From Geoalkalibacter ferrihydriticus DSM 17813 (GTDB lineage: Bacteria; Desulfobacterota; Desulfuromonadia; Desulfuromonadales; Geoalkalibacteraceae), in assembly GCF_000820505.1 (NCBI RefSeq), contig NZ_JWJD01000001.1:69094-133093 (forward strand): 64,000 bases of DNA, in the 5' to 3' direction. This document shows positions 1-8,863 of this stretch, one piece after another (position 1 is the first letter of the stretch; the number at the start of each line of letters is the position of its first letter). Under the pieces are notes generated by a model. It was not told where the DNA came from. It ran no database searches and was given only the letters and a program-made list of their open reading frames with translations. The position numbers and the translations under genes were made by a program.

Positions 1-127
1 GATGGCGTCGCAAAAAGTCCGCCCTACGGCGTTACGGCGTTTTTTCAGGACCTCGACATACCTGATGTATGCCTTCGCCCCTGAAAAACCACCGGGCCTT
101 GTAGGACGAAATTTTTGCTTAGCCATC
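1..127. repeat. Long imperfect palindrome (REP/MITE-like intergenic element)
   Basis: Bases 1-49 and 80-127 form two arms of about 48 nt that are imperfect inverted repeats. Matching blocks are GATGGC...GCAAAAA, CCTAC and TTTTTCAGG, each with its reverse complement in the other arm. The 30-nt loop (50-79) contains a smaller hairpin, CATAC/GTATG. A second copy of the outer end, in inverted form, follows at 132-150 (GAGTTTTTGCGAGTGCATC). I see no convincing gene here; the short ORFs across it are by-products of the palindrome. It may extend left of the window. Nature as a mobile or REP-type element is inference. Confidence 0.55.
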
Positions 128-250
128 CTCTGAGTTTTTGCGAGTGCATCATAGATTGGCAGGGGATGTTTTTTGGTAACAATTTAGCTGCAACGTCCGC
201 CCCCTGCGGTGCATGCTGAACAGTCACGATTTTTTTAGGATGGATTGTCG

Positions 251-289
251 ATGAAAATCTGGATTGATGCCGATGCCTGCCCGCGCGCG
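251..289 (+). pseudogene. Truncated 5' end of a YaiI/YqxD (DUF188) gene
   Basis: An ATG at 251 opens a reading frame whose first 13 residues, MKIWIDADACPRA, are the highly conserved N terminus of the YaiI/YqxD family (DUF188, about 150 residues). After the alanine codon the similarity stops abruptly, because the sequence continues into the antisense of the yaeQ 3' end. Only the first 39 bases of the gene survive, so it cannot encode the product. The junction is a deletion or rearrangement scar between yaiI and the convergent yaeQ. The match is from memory of the family, but the motif is distinctive. Confidence 0.7.
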
Positions 290-856
290 TCAGCGGGGAA
301 ATCGTCTATCGGGCGTCGGCGCGCCTGTCAGGCTTTCCAGGGCGGTTTCGTGGGTCTGTCCGGCACTGGTCAGGTATAGGGAGCCGCCGGTAATGGTCAG
401 TTCCCAGACGATGGTGCGCTCCACTTCGGTCGCCACCTGGCTGATGAAGGCGTAATCGACGCCTATGACCTGAATATTGGCCGCATCGGCGAGCTTGCCG
501 CGATATAGCTCGTCCCAGCGAAAACGGTTGGGCCCGGAGGCCAGCAGCACCACGTGCTCAGCGTGGCGGCTTGCCTTCAGCAGTCGTTCGGGCTCGGGCG
601 TCCCCACCTCGATCCAGAGTTTTACCCGGCCGTCCGGCCCCTTGCTCCACAAATCCGGCTCGTCGCCTGCACAGATCCCTTTGCTAAAGCTCAGCTCAGG
701 TTCGAAGCAGATGGCATAGGCCAGCAGGCGCAGCACCAGGCGCTGCGTCGTCTCCGAGGGGTGGCGGGCGAGGGTGGCCTGGAGGGTTTCGTAAATGCCG
801 CGATCCACATGAGACAATTGGACGACGACGCGATGAATGGTGGAGGGTAGGGCCAT
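290..856 (-). CDS. yaeQ: YaeQ family protein
   Basis: Encodes 188 residues. The N terminus (MALPSTIHRVVVQL), the LARHPSETTQRLVLRLLAYA block and the acidic CAGDEPDLW...LWIEVG segment are characteristic of YaeQ, a family with a PD-(D/E)XK nuclease-like fold and no firmly known role. E. coli YaeQ has about 180 residues, so this one is full length with perhaps ten extra C-terminal residues contributed by the rearrangement that truncated the neighbouring yaiI. The reading frame is open further upstream to 901, but the family alignment supports the start at 856. The D-E-P and E-V-G residues resemble the nuclease core. Confidence 0.85.
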   Translation of the reverse strand: MALPSTIHRVVVQLSHVDRGIYETLQATLARHPSETTQRLVLRLLAYAICFEPELSFSKGICAGDEPDLWSKGPDGRVKLWIEVGTPEPERLLKASRHAEHVVLLASGPNRFRWDELYRGKLADAANIQVIGVDYAFISQVATEVERTIVWELTITGGSLYLTSAGQTHETALESLTGAPTPDRRFPR

Positions 857-1027
857 AGCGGGTGGGGAGTCCTTGTCTTGGGGGGTGAAGTCCAGGGGCA
901 TATCCAGTGGCGCGTTTCAGGGCGTATCCGGTTCGGCCCCCGGCGTCAATTCAATGGATGCTGCCATGAAAAGGCACATGTTGCATGCCCGTCGTCGGAC
1001 TGTGATGTCTTGCAAAAATGGACGAAA

Positions 1028-1417
1028 CTAGGCGGAATCGTCCAGCGAGCGCAGTGGCCCTGAGCGTGGCAAGGGCTGCTTATGTCCCTGCGCATCGACA
1101 TGGACAAAAGTTACGGTGGTGGAAAAAACCTCTTTTTCCTCGCGCCCACCGGGCTCATCAGCATAGACGTCGACCACATAGCGGATGGAGGTGGCCCCCT
1201 GCTTTTCCGGCAGGATGTGGAATCGCAGGATCGAACCGTTGGCCACCGGCTGGCGAAAGCTGATCCGATCCATGCCCACCGTCACCAGCGGGCAGCCGGG
1301 GAAATCCCTTGACGCCACCAGCCAGGCGAACTCATCGACCCATTTGAGCATAGCCCCACCGAACAAAAAACCGTAATGATTCAGATGCTCCTGGCGCACA
1401 ATGGTGTAATTGTTCAT
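1028..1417 (-). CDS. Acyl-CoA thioesterase, hotdog fold (YciA-like)
   Basis: Encodes 129 residues. The segment HLNHYGFLFGGAMLKWVDEFAWLVA is the catalytic helix region of hexameric YciA-type acyl-CoA thioesterases, in which a conserved Asp (here in WVDE) and the GG turn contact the thioester. These enzymes hydrolyse short to long acyl-CoAs in the cytoplasm. The frame is open to 1471, but the ATG at 1417 is preceded by a GGAGAAAA ribosome site that overlaps two earlier in-frame ATG codons, which favours the shorter form. It stands alone, divergent from the arsenic operon and about 340 bases away. Substrate range cannot be read from the sequence. Confidence 0.8.
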   Translation of the reverse strand: MNNYTIVRQEHLNHYGFLFGGAMLKWVDEFAWLVASRDFPGCPLVTVGMDRISFRQPVANGSILRFHILPEKQGATSIRYVVDVYADEPGGREEKEVFSTTVTFVHVDAQGHKQPLPRSGPLRSLDDSA

Positions 1418-1668
1418 CGATATTTTCTCCATGAAAGATGTCTGGCAGGGTAGCCGGTGGGGCAAAAACAAGTCAAGGTCGGATTGTCGGGTCGGACCAA
1501 TACAAACTCCTAATTTTCCGCCAAATTATCTGCGAAAAAGCCCTTCCACAAGCTTTAGATGAGGCTTTTTGGCGGCAAAATGGTCAATTGTTCACAAAAC
1601 TCAACCTTGCCGATATCTCCGCAGGGTGGGTGCGGCGGATGTGTGAGGTGGAGTGAAAAATGACGCGG

Positions 1669-1697
1669 TTGACAATATCCGTCTATGCGGATATTGT
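1669..1697 (+). promoter_or_regulatory. Sigma70-type promoter with ArsR-like operator
   Basis: TTGACA at 1669-1674 and TATTGT at 1692-1697 are spaced by 17 bases. Between and overlapping them lies a perfect 9-bp inverted repeat, CAATATCCG (1673-1681) and CGGATATTG (1688-1696), with a 6-base spacer. A dyad of this kind covering both promoter boxes would let a dimeric repressor block RNA polymerase. The ATAT-rich dyad resembles SmtB/ArsR family operators, and the downstream arsenate genes fit that. No arsR gene is visible in this window, so the repressor must be encoded elsewhere. Confidence 0.75.
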
Positions 1698-1755
1698 TTT
1701 CAGCAAAAGTCGACTCCTTTGGTAAAATTTCAACAAATACATACGGGAGGCAGGC

Positions 1756-2766
1756 ATGAGCATCCGCATCGGAATCAACGGCTTTGGCCGCATGGGACGC
1801 CTGGCGCTGCGTGCGGCCTGGGAGTGGCCGGAATTCGAAATCGTTCACATCAACGAGGTCAAGGGCGGCGCTGGATGTGCGGCGCATCTGCTGGAGTTCG
1901 ACTCGGTGCATGGGCGGTGGACGCGCGAGATCAGCGCGGATGGAGCGTCTTTGAGCATCGACGGCAAACGGATCAGCTTTTCCGAGCACAAAACGCCGGG
2001 CGAGGTACCCTGGGGTGAGTTGGGGGTGGACATCGTCATTGAGTCTTCGGGTAAGTTCCGCACCACCGCATTGCTGCAGCCCTATTTCGATGGCGGGGTG
2101 AAGAAAGTCATCGTTGCCGCGCCGGTCAAGCAGGGGGCGCTCAATGTCGTCATGGGGATCAACGACGACCTCTACGATCCCCACATGCATCATCTGTTGA
2201 CTGCCGCCAGCTGCACCACCAACTGTCTGGCGCCGCTGGTCAAGGTGCTGCACGAGAAGATCGGCATCGCGCACGGCATCATCACCACCATCCACGATGT
2301 TACCAACACCCAGGTGATCGTCGATGCGCCGCACAAGGATCTGCGCCGAGCGCGGGCGGCGGGGCTGTCGCTGATTCCCACCACCACCGGCAGCGCCACC
2401 GCCATCACCCTGATTTATCCGGAACTCAAGGGCAAGCTCAACGGGCATGCGGTGCGCGTGCCGCTGCTCACCGGCTCGCTCACCGACGCGGTGTTCGAAA
2501 TGAAGCACAAGGTGAGTGCCGCCGAGGTCAATCAGCTCTTCAAGGAGGCGGCGGACTCCTATCTCAAGGGGATTCTCGGTGTCGAGGAGCGACCCCTGGT
2601 GTCCATCGATTTCAAGGGCGATCCGCGCTCGGCCATTGTTGATGCGCTCTCGACCCTGGTGGTCGATGACACCCAGCTCAAGGTCTATGCCTGGTACGAC
2701 AACGAAATGGGCTACGTCCATCGCATGATGGAACTCTGCCGCAAGGTGGCCCTGAGCCTGCCATGA
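1756..2766 (+). CDS. ArsJ-associated glyceraldehyde-3-phosphate dehydrogenase
   Basis: A 336-residue type I GAPDH with the N-terminal NAD-binding motif [10 protein letters not shown], the catalytic Cys153 in ASCTTNC, the partner His180 and the C-terminal WYDNEMGY segment. Its stop overlaps the start of arsJ by four bases, so the two are translationally coupled. In known arsJ operons this dedicated GAPDH makes the unstable 1-arseno-3-phosphoglycerate from arsenate and glyceraldehyde-3-phosphate, which ArsJ then exports. A ribosome site (GGGAGG) precedes the ATG, and the promoter at 1669-1697 carries a repressor-type dyad. Assignment to the arsenate variant rather than a glycolytic GAPDH rests on the neighbour. 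Confidence 0.92.
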   Translation: MSIRIGINGFGRMGRLALRAAWEWPEFEIVHINEVKGGAGCAAHLLEFDSVHGRWTREISADGASLSIDGKRISFSEHKTPGEVPWGELGVDIVIESSGKFRTTALLQPYFDGGVKKVIVAAPVKQGALNVVMGINDDLYDPHMHHLLTAASCTTNCLAPLVKVLHEKIGIAHGIITTIHDVTNTQVIVDAPHKDLRRARAAGLSLIPTTTGSATAITLIYPELKGKLNGHAVRVPLLTGSLTDAVFEMKHKVSAAEVNQLFKEAADSYLKGILGVEERPLVSIDFKGDPRSAIVDALSTLVVDDTQLKVYAWYDNEMGYVHRMMELCRKVALSLP

Positions 2767-3983
2767 GCGAGCTGCGCAACTACGCCCTGGTGACCGGCGC
2801 CTACTGGGGATTTACCCTCACGGATGGCGCGTTGCGCATGCTGGTGCTGCTGCATTTTCACCAGCTCGGCTACTCGCCGGTGCAGATCGCCTTTTTGTTT
2901 CTGTTCTATGAGTTTTTCGGGATCATCACCAACCTGATCGGCGGCTGGATCGGCTCGCATCTGGGGTTGAAGGTCACCCTGTTCGCGGGTCTGGCGCTGC
3001 AGGTGCTGGCGCTGGGTCTGCTGGCGCTGCTCGACCCGAGCTGGTCGGTGCTGGTTTCGGTGACCTACGTGATGGCGCTGCAGGCTCTTTCCGGAATCGC
3101 CAAGGATCTGACCAAGATGAGCAGCAAAAGCGCCATCAAGGTGCTGGTTCCCCAGGAGGCGGACAGCGTTCTGTTCAAATGGGTGGCGATTCTCACCGGC
3201 TCGAAGAACGCCCTGAAAGGGCTAGGTTTCTTTCTCGGCGGGTTGCTGCTTGCCACGGTGGGATTCCGGGGAGCGCTGCTGCTCATGGCGGCAGGATTGG
3301 CGCTGGTGCTGCTGGCGACGATTGTGTCGCTGCCCGGCACCATCGGCATGGCGAAGAAAAAGACTAAATTCAGCGCCATCCTCTCCAAGAGCCGGGATGT
3401 GAATCTGCTTTCGGCGGCGCGGCTGTTTCTGTTTGGTTCGCGGGATATCTGGTTCGTGGTCGCTCTGCCGGTGTATCTGTCGGCCAGTCTCGACTGGAGC
3501 AGCGCCCAGGTCGGTGGTTTTCTCGCCCTGTGGGTGATCGGCTATGGCGGGGTGCAGGCTTTGGCGCCGAATCTGCTGCATACCCTGACGCAGGGCGGTA
3601 CGCCGCGCGGCGGTATCGCCACCATCGGAGCCTTTGCCTTGGCAGCCCTGACCGCGCTCATCGCCCTCGGTGTTGCTGCCGACCTCTCGCCCTGGATTAC
3701 GGTCGTGGCAGGGCTGGCGCTGTTTGGGGTGATTTTTGCCGTCAATTCCTCGGTGCACAGCTATCTGATTCTCGCCTACAGCGAAGCAGACCATGCCTCC
3801 CTCAATGTCGGCTTTTACTACATGGCCAATGCCGCCGGGCGCCTGGTCGGCACCCTGCTCTCGGGTTTGGTTTTTCAGTTCGCCGGCCTGATCGGCTGCC
3901 TCTGGGTATCGGCCGGATTCGTCCTGCTCGCTGGGGGCATCTCTTTGCTCCTGCCGCGGGGAACCAAACCTTTAAGCCCATGA
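2763..3983 (+). CDS. arsJ: Organoarsenical efflux MFS transporter ArsJ
   Basis: A 406-residue major facilitator protein with about twelve hydrophobic segments. The N-terminal stretch with [20 protein letters not shown] and the cytoplasmic loop with [17 protein letters not shown] are hallmarks of ArsJ. It exports 1-arseno-3-phosphoglycerate, the product of the preceding GAPDH, giving arsenate resistance without reduction to arsenite. The start codon lies inside the GAPDH stop region (ATGA-type overlap) and its own TGA overlaps the start of the next gene, so three genes form one tightly coupled operon. No arsC or acr3 gene is present nearby. Confidence 0.92.
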   Translation: MSELRNYALVTGAYWGFTLTDGALRMLVLLHFHQLGYSPVQIAFLFLFYEFFGIITNLIGGWIGSHLGLKVTLFAGLALQVLALGLLALLDPSWSVLVSVTYVMALQALSGIAKDLTKMSSKSAIKVLVPQEADSVLFKWVAILTGSKNALKGLGFFLGGLLLATVGFRGALLLMAAGLALVLLATIVSLPGTIGMAKKKTKFSAILSKSRDVNLLSAARLFLFGSRDIWFVVALPVYLSASLDWSSAQVGGFLALWVIGYGGVQALAPNLLHTLTQGGTPRGGIATIGAFALAALTALIALGVAADLSPWITVVAGLALFGVIFAVNSSVHSYLILAYSEADHASLNVGFYYMANAAGRLVGTLLSGLVFQFAGLIGCLWVSAGFVLLAGGISLLLPRGTKPLSP

Positions 3984-4486
3984 AAGTCATTTTTTCGCAT
4001 GGCAAGGAAAGTGGTCCTTGGGGCACCAAGATTCGTGCCCTGGCGGCGGTGGCGAAAACCGCTGGTTGTATGGTGGAGAGTGTCGATTTTCGCCATACCA
4101 ACGACCCGGACCAGCGGGTACGCCATCTGCTCGATACCGTTTTTCCCGGGGATACGTTGATTCTGGTCGGTTCGAGCATGGGTGGCTATGTCGCCACCCT
4201 TGCGGCCAAAACTCTGCGCCCTCGGGGATTGTTTCTGATGGCCCCGGCCTTTTATCTGCCCGGATATATCGAACAGGATCCCGACCCGCAAAATATTCCA
4301 ACGGTGGTTGTGCATGGTTTGTGGGATGAAGTTGTGCCGTTGGAAAACGCTCTGCGTTTTGCCCGCCGCCACAACAGCGCACTGCATCTTCTTCCCGCAG
4401 GACACAGCCTCGTTGAACAGATGCCCGCCGTTGAGCGATTGTTTGCCGGCTTTTTGCAGGATGTCAGGCCGTTCACCTCAGAATAG
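3980..4486 (+). CDS. Alpha/beta hydrolase, YqiA-like small esterase
   Basis: Encodes 168 residues. It starts [17 protein letters not shown], has a GSSMGG nucleophile elbow (serine near residue 63), an acidic residue in GLWDEVVP and a late histidine in PAGHSL, which together make a Ser-Asp-His triad. The size and the early HG(K) oxyanion motif match the small YqiA/YcfP-like hydrolases. The frame runs open far upstream inside arsJ, but the ATG at 3980 overlaps the arsJ stop by four bases and begins the fold correctly. Coupling to arsJ suggests co-expression under arsenate; whether it has a role in arsenic handling is unknown. Confidence 0.8.
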   Translation: MKVIFSHGKESGPWGTKIRALAAVAKTAGCMVESVDFRHTNDPDQRVRHLLDTVFPGDTLILVGSSMGGYVATLAAKTLRPRGLFLMAPAFYLPGYIEQDPDPQNIPTVVVHGLWDEVVPLENALRFARRHNSALHLLPAGHSLVEQMPAVERLFAGFLQDVRPFTSE

Positions 4487-4633
4487 ACCATTGACAGCTT
4501 CTCTCATTGCGCGCAGATTGATCTGGTTGATTCTGGTCGACCCGATATCGTCAGCGTTTGAAAATTTGTAACTACGGCCGAGGAGATCCCGGCTTTTCGG
4601 CTAAAAAATTTCGAGGATATTTTCTGCTTCTCC

Positions 4634-5863
4634 ATGACTTACTTTGAGTTTATCCGCCAACATCCCCGCCTCGCACTTTTTGGACCGGTTCTGTCCTTTT
4701 TCTCGAATTTCGGCCAGACTTTCTTCATCTCTCTTTTCCTGCCGTTTTTCCTGACCGAGTTCGGCCTGACCAACGCCTCCTTCGGTGGTCTCTACTCCGC
4801 GGCCACCCTGGGCGGTGCCCTGACTTTGATGTGGGTCGGACAACTCATCGACCGCTACGATCTGAAGCTTTTCAGTGCCCTGGTTGCCTTCGGTATTGCC
4901 GCGGCAGCCCTGCTCATGTCGGCGTCCACTTCCGTGTGGATGCTGTTTATCGCTCTTTTTGGGTTGCGGCTTTTCGGCCAAGGATTGGCCAACCACACAG
5001 CGCAAACCACCATGGCCCGCTATTTTTTCGCCATACGCGGCAAAGCCTTGAGTGTTTCGGCTCTGGGTCTGCCTCTGGGCGAGGCGATTCTGCCCAGCCT
5101 GGGTGCATTTTGCATCGCCTATCTGGGGTGGCGCGGTTCCTGGCTGGCTATCGGCGTGCTGGTGCTGGTGGTTCTGGTGCCCCTGCTGCAGGTGCTGCTG
5201 AAATCTCTAGAAACCCATCCCGCGCGCTGGGCGGAAAGTCACTCTGTCCAGGAGCAAATCCCTCAAGCGTCGTGGACTCGCCGACAGGTACTGCGCGATC
5301 CGCGTTTTTTCTGCATTCTTCCTGCTTCGCTGCTTTCACCATTTCTGCTGACCGGCTTGTTTCTTTATCAGTTGATTCTGGCTGATTACAAGGGCTGGTC
5401 GGTGGAGGTCATGGCCGGCGCCTTCGTGGTTTTTGCCGGCGCCCGGGTGGTGTGTTCGCTCACGGTGGGGCCACTCATCGACCGATTTACCGCTCGCCGC
5501 CTGTTTCCCTTGCTGCCCCTGCCGTTGCTCCTGGGGATTTTTTCCCTGTGGCGGGTGGATGCGGCCTGGGCGCCCTTTGTTTATCTGCTGTTTGCCGGCA
5601 TGACCGAGGGCATGGGGATCAGCGTCAAAAACGCCCTCTGGGCCGAGTTGTACGGAACGCGCACCCTGGGTGCCATTCGCAGCATGCTTTCCACTTTTAT
5701 TCTGATCAGTACGGCGGTCAGTCCGCTTTTGTTTGGCTGGTTGTTGGATGTGGGTATCGGCTTCGGCTATATTTTGCCTGCCGCCTGTCTGCTCATCGCC
5801 GCGTCCATTCTGCTGGCGTTGCTGATTTTCCGCATGGACCCCGGCGGAAAGCCGATTGTCTAG
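4634..5863 (+). CDS. MFS transporter, substrate unknown
   Basis: A 409-residue membrane protein with about twelve hydrophobic helices and the MFS loop signature WVGQLIDRYDLK between helices 2 and 3. It opens with a short cytoplasmic head (MTYFEFIRQHPRLALF) and has a second RYFFAIRGKALS loop typical of the oxalate/formate-like or monocarboxylate-like branches, although I cannot assign a substrate. The nearest purine-rich site (GAGGA) is about 20 bases from the ATG, so the start is the most likely but not certain one. It is convergent with the next gene and shares a CTAG tetramer with it as both stop codons. Confidence 0.75.
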   Translation: MTYFEFIRQHPRLALFGPVLSFFSNFGQTFFISLFLPFFLTEFGLTNASFGGLYSAATLGGALTLMWVGQLIDRYDLKLFSALVAFGIAAAALLMSASTSVWMLFIALFGLRLFGQGLANHTAQTTMARYFFAIRGKALSVSALGLPLGEAILPSLGAFCIAYLGWRGSWLAIGVLVLVVLVPLLQVLLKSLETHPARWAESHSVQEQIPQASWTRRQVLRDPRFFCILPASLLSPFLLTGLFLYQLILADYKGWSVEVMAGAFVVFAGARVVCSLTVGPLIDRFTARRLFPLLPLPLLLGIFSLWRVDAAWAPFVYLLFAGMTEGMGISVKNALWAELYGTRTLGAIRSMLSTFILISTAVSPLLFGWLLDVGIGFGYILPAACLLIAASILLALLIFRMDPGGKPIV

Positions 5864-7644
5864 CGCGGCGGGCGGCGGGCTTCGCGGAACCAGGGGCGGT
5901 ATTCTTCCATGCGTGTTTGCTGTTCGGCGGGGGCGCGACGGCGGCAGGTAGCGAAGTCCGGTGTCCCGGGACCGGCACCCCAGCGCCGTTCCACGCAATC
6001 ATTGGGATTGTAGGCAATTTCGAGTGACGGCCGCCGCGCATAGATTTCAGCAAGACTCAGGCTCCAGGGACTGCCGTCGCTTCGGGTATAGGTAATGAAG
6101 TGCTCCCGGAGGCGTTGCTCATGAAAGCGTTCGATCCGCTCCGCGGCGCTTACCGCGCTCTCGCCCTGCAACACGTAGAGTTCTGGATGACGGCGAATGC
6201 GGGCGGGCAGCTCATCCAGAACTTTCATGGCAATCAGCAGGCGCATGTCGCGCGAAGGGGTCGAATAATCCTCCCAGGGCCCGGTTGTCTCGAAGATGGC
6301 AGGGCCTCTCGGCATGGGGACGATGGTTCCCGGATGGGTACGTATGTAATTTTCCCCGGCGTCGACGGAACGCACACGGGTTTCAAGTTGTTCCATCAGC
6401 GCCTCCAGGGTCGCGACATAGGCTGCCTCGGGGTTCAATCCGTGCGGATTGATGAGTCGCTCCATGCGCGCATAAAATTCCTCTGGCGCCATGCCCTCCT
6501 GTTCAAGGGAATAGGGCGGCAGGCCGGAGCTGCCGTCGAGGGAGTTGTTGGGCAGTTGCTTCCATCCGCCCTTTGATCCGTCAGCGACCAGGGCGCGGTA
6601 GGCTTTGAATCCGGGGCCGGCGCTCGGGGTTTGGGCGAAGAGAAAGGTTCCTTCCCAAAAGCGTTTGCGGGCCACGGAACTGTCGGGTTGGGCGTCTACT
6701 GCGAGCAGGAGTCCGCCACGATTCTCCGTTTGGGGAACCCATTTGACGATGATCAGGGTGTGGCCATAAGGGTCCGCGAAAACAGTACCGGGCCACAGGG
6801 CCGAGCGTTCGAGGGGCACGGGGTAGAAGTCGGTGGCTTCGTCGCGCAACGCGGTACGCCCACTGCCGGAGTGGACCCTGTCCATGATCCTGCGGCTTAT
6901 CTTCCGGAAAATTTCGGAGGAGGCCGGTGATTGAGCGAAAGTGCTCTCGATCTCGGCGGGTTCGCAGCGCGGCGGGCTGGAAGCGCTGCCCCGGCTGCAG
7001 GAGCGATAGGCAAGGGGCAATCTCAGTTTCCAGGCGAAGTAAGCGCTCAGAATATAGGGCAAATCGGCGCAATCAGGTTGGGCGTAAAGCTGGTCGTCCT
7101 CTCCCTGGCTCAGATAGTCGTAAAGAAAGTTGCGCCCAGGGTCGCGCAGCACGGGTTCAAGAGACGGAAAATTCAGGGACTGTTCGGCCGGGGCGTCAAA
7201 CAGGTGCTCAATCCACGCTGCATAGAGCGCCTGCATGGCGTGATCCCATTCCCCGGGGCCTCGGTCCTCGACTTGGCCGCCAATCTGAGTCTCGATGCAG
7301 GCCACGACTTGCCCCGTCCGTTTGGCTTCGATGCGGTAGTTGCCCTGAGCTGTTTCGGGCAATGTCGCGCGAAGACTCCAAGGCGGTCCGCCACCTTTTG
7401 TGGCATGGAGATAGGTTCGACGCCCCGCAGGATCGGTGATTCGCAGACTTGTCAGGTTCCCATCGGTCGCCACAGTCAGGATTTCCAGTGCCTCACCCGG
7501 TTGTGGTGCAAGCGGTGCGGTCCAGACGCGGACGTCCTCGCTTTGCCGACATGCAGATTGGGCCCAGGCGCCGTTTGTGACAAGCAGGATGAGCGTCAGG
7601 AACTGGGCGACGAGCAAGGGGTACGAGACACGGGATTTGAGCAT
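5860..7644 (-). CDS. Large exported protein of unknown function
   Basis: A 594-residue protein beginning with a clear signal peptide (a hydrophobic stretch to about residue 28, ending GAWAQS). The rest is soluble. The middle part, with DYLSQGEDDQLYAQPDCADLPY followed by an aromatic AYFAWKLRLPLAYRSCSRG segment and a later FADPYGHTLIIVKW, resembles the Cys/His/Asp layout of transglutaminase-like or NlpC-like folds, but this is only a visual impression. Several cysteines occur, including a C-terminal pair, suggesting periplasmic disulfides. An AGGAGG site lies 12 bases upstream of the start. Nothing in the neighbourhood indicates a role. Confidence 0.7.
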   Translation of the reverse strand: MLKSRVSYPLLVAQFLTLILLVTNGAWAQSACRQSEDVRVWTAPLAPQPGEALEILTVATDGNLTSLRITDPAGRRTYLHATKGGGPPWSLRATLPETAQGNYRIEAKRTGQVVACIETQIGGQVEDRGPGEWDHAMQALYAAWIEHLFDAPAEQSLNFPSLEPVLRDPGRNFLYDYLSQGEDDQLYAQPDCADLPYILSAYFAWKLRLPLAYRSCSRGSASSPPRCEPAEIESTFAQSPASSEIFRKISRRIMDRVHSGSGRTALRDEATDFYPVPLERSALWPGTVFADPYGHTLIIVKWVPQTENRGGLLLAVDAQPDSSVARKRFWEGTFLFAQTPSAGPGFKAYRALVADGSKGGWKQLPNNSLDGSSGLPPYSLEQEGMAPEEFYARMERLINPHGLNPEAAYVATLEALMEQLETRVRSVDAGENYIRTHPGTIVPMPRGPAIFETTGPWEDYSTPSRDMRLLIAMKVLDELPARIRRHPELYVLQGESAVSAAERIERFHEQRLREHFITYTRSDGSPWSLSLAEIYARRPSLEIAYNPNDCVERRWGAGPGTPDFATCRRRAPAEQQTRMEEYRPWFREARRPPR

Positions 7645-7680
7645 CGAAGTTTGATCCTCCTGGTTGTGGAGTCAATTGGA

Positions 7681-7736
7681 AACTGTTCAGTATGCGCCGC
7701 AGGGTGCGGCTGCACTGATGTTGCGACTGAAAAGTT
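7681..7736. repeat. Palindromic intergenic repeat, ACTGTTCAGT-type ends
   Basis: The ends AACTGTTCAGT (7681-7691) and ACTGAAAAGTT (7726-7736) are inverted repeats with one mismatch, and the interior holds a smaller GCGCCGC/GTGCGGC dyad. The same end motif recurs at 216-224 and around 37991-38128. The element runs just into the end of pncA, so it may act as its terminator. Confidence 0.4.
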
Positions 7737-8307
7737 ACCTTTTCAGGATTTTGGCTCCCGCTTCGCGCATATCTTCGATGGCTTTTTGTCCGCCCTCGGA
7801 GGTCACCGGGCGAGTCGCTTCCTCGATCAGTTGCATCTCAAATCCGGCTTTGCGGCCGTCGAGTACTGTGGCCAGCACGCACACATCCTGCGCCAGGCCG
7901 CCGACGAAGATGCGCTTGATGTGGTGCTGGTGCAGCCAATTGGCCAGGCCGGTCTGGTCGAAGGCGGAGTTCTGGTCCTGGTCGAAGCGGGTGCCCTTGG
8001 TGACGATTTCCGCGTCCAGGGGAGTTTCCAGATGCGGGTGAAAGCGGGCGCCGTCCGTGTCTTGAACGCAATGCGGCGGCCATTTGCCGCCCTGTTGCTC
8101 AAAACTCATATGATGTTTGGGATGCCAGTCCCGCGAGAGGTAGACGGGAGCACCGGCATCACGGGCGGTGCGCATCCAGGTGTTGAGCACCGGCACCACC
8201 TCGTCGCCTTTTTCAATGGGCAGAGCGCCGCCCGGACAGAAATCCTTCTGAACATCGATCACCAACAGCAGATCACCGGTTTTAAATGAGGGGATTTTCG
8301 CAGTCAT
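7735..8307 (-). CDS. pncA: Nicotinamidase / isochorismatase-family hydrolase
   Basis: A 190-residue cysteine hydrolase. The catalytic triad is visible as Asp18 (VIDVQKDF), Lys104 (IVTKGT) and Cys143 (AQDVCV), with metal ligands Asp60, His62 and His66 in SRDWHPKHH. The DVQKDFCPGGAL opening and the HCVQDTDGARFH loop are typical of PncA, which deamidates nicotinamide to nicotinate in NAD salvage. A good ribosome site (AAGGAG) precedes the ATG. It is transcribed alone, divergent from the Nudix gene. Other isochorismatase-family amidases lack this metal motif, so nicotinamidase is the best call. Confidence 0.88.
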   Translation of the reverse strand: MTAKIPSFKTGDLLLVIDVQKDFCPGGALPIEKGDEVVPVLNTWMRTARDAGAPVYLSRDWHPKHHMSFEQQGGKWPPHCVQDTDGARFHPHLETPLDAEIVTKGTRFDQDQNSAFDQTGLANWLHQHHIKRIFVGGLAQDVCVLATVLDGRKAGFEMQLIEEATRPVTSEGGQKAIEDMREAGAKILKR

Positions 8308-8415
8308 TGATTGCTCCTTTGGATGGCTCTTCGGAATTATGGGTTTCTCGTCTACACTCTACCCAAGAAGGTTGGCCTGTCCAGGTAAGCAGGGAATGGA
8401 TGCAATGGAGAAATC

Positions 8416-8823
8416 ATGAACAAAAAAATCGACGTCGCCTGCGCGATAATCGAAAAAGATGGAATGGTGCTGGCGGCACAACGCAGCGAATCCATGAGCC
8501 TGCCGTTGAAATGGGAATTCCCCGGCGGCAAAATCGAACCCCGTGAAGACGCCCGCGACTGTCTGGAGCGCGAACTTATGGAAGAGTTGGGGGTTGGCAT
8601 TCATATCCATGCAGCCCTTTCTCCCTCCTCCTGGCGCTACCCTGATTTTGCCATCACCTTGCACCCCTTCGTCTGTACTCTCAAACCGGGAACCATCCAT
8701 CTTGTCGAGCACAAAGCCATTCGCTGGATCAGGCCCGAAGAAATGGGCCGGCTTGATTGGGCCGAGGCCGACGGGCCGGTTCTCGAAAACTACTTTCGCT
8801 ACCTCGGCCAACGCGTCGACTAA
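8416..8823 (+). CDS. Nudix hydrolase, MutT-like (8-oxo-dGTP diphosphatase)
   Basis: A 135-residue protein carrying a complete Nudix box: the glycine of FPGGKIE, then REDARDCLERELMEELGV, which satisfies GX5EX7REUXEEXGU. The N terminus (KKIDVACAIIEKDGMVLAAQRS) and the late WIRPEEMGRLDWAEAD match MutT/CTP pyrophosphohydrolase-type proteins that sanitise oxidised nucleotides. Length is normal for the group. The ATG is preceded by a GGAGAAATC site. It lies divergent from pncA and convergent with the acyltransferase fusion gene downstream. MutT specificity is a family-level inference. Confidence 0.85.
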   Translation: MNKKIDVACAIIEKDGMVLAAQRSESMSLPLKWEFPGGKIEPREDARDCLERELMEELGVGIHIHAALSPSSWRYPDFAITLHPFVCTLKPGTIHLVEHKAIRWIRPEEMGRLDWAEADGPVLENYFRYLGQRVD

Positions 8824-8863
8824 AATTGCAGCCCAGCGTAGCTGTTTCGCAGGCAGGAAGCCT

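Noticed and set aside
1555-2721. A 388-residue minus-strand frame over the GAPDH gene
   Set aside because: Antisense to a gene with catalytic Cys and NAD motifs; composition (His/Arg/Gly-rich) is typical of shadow frames.
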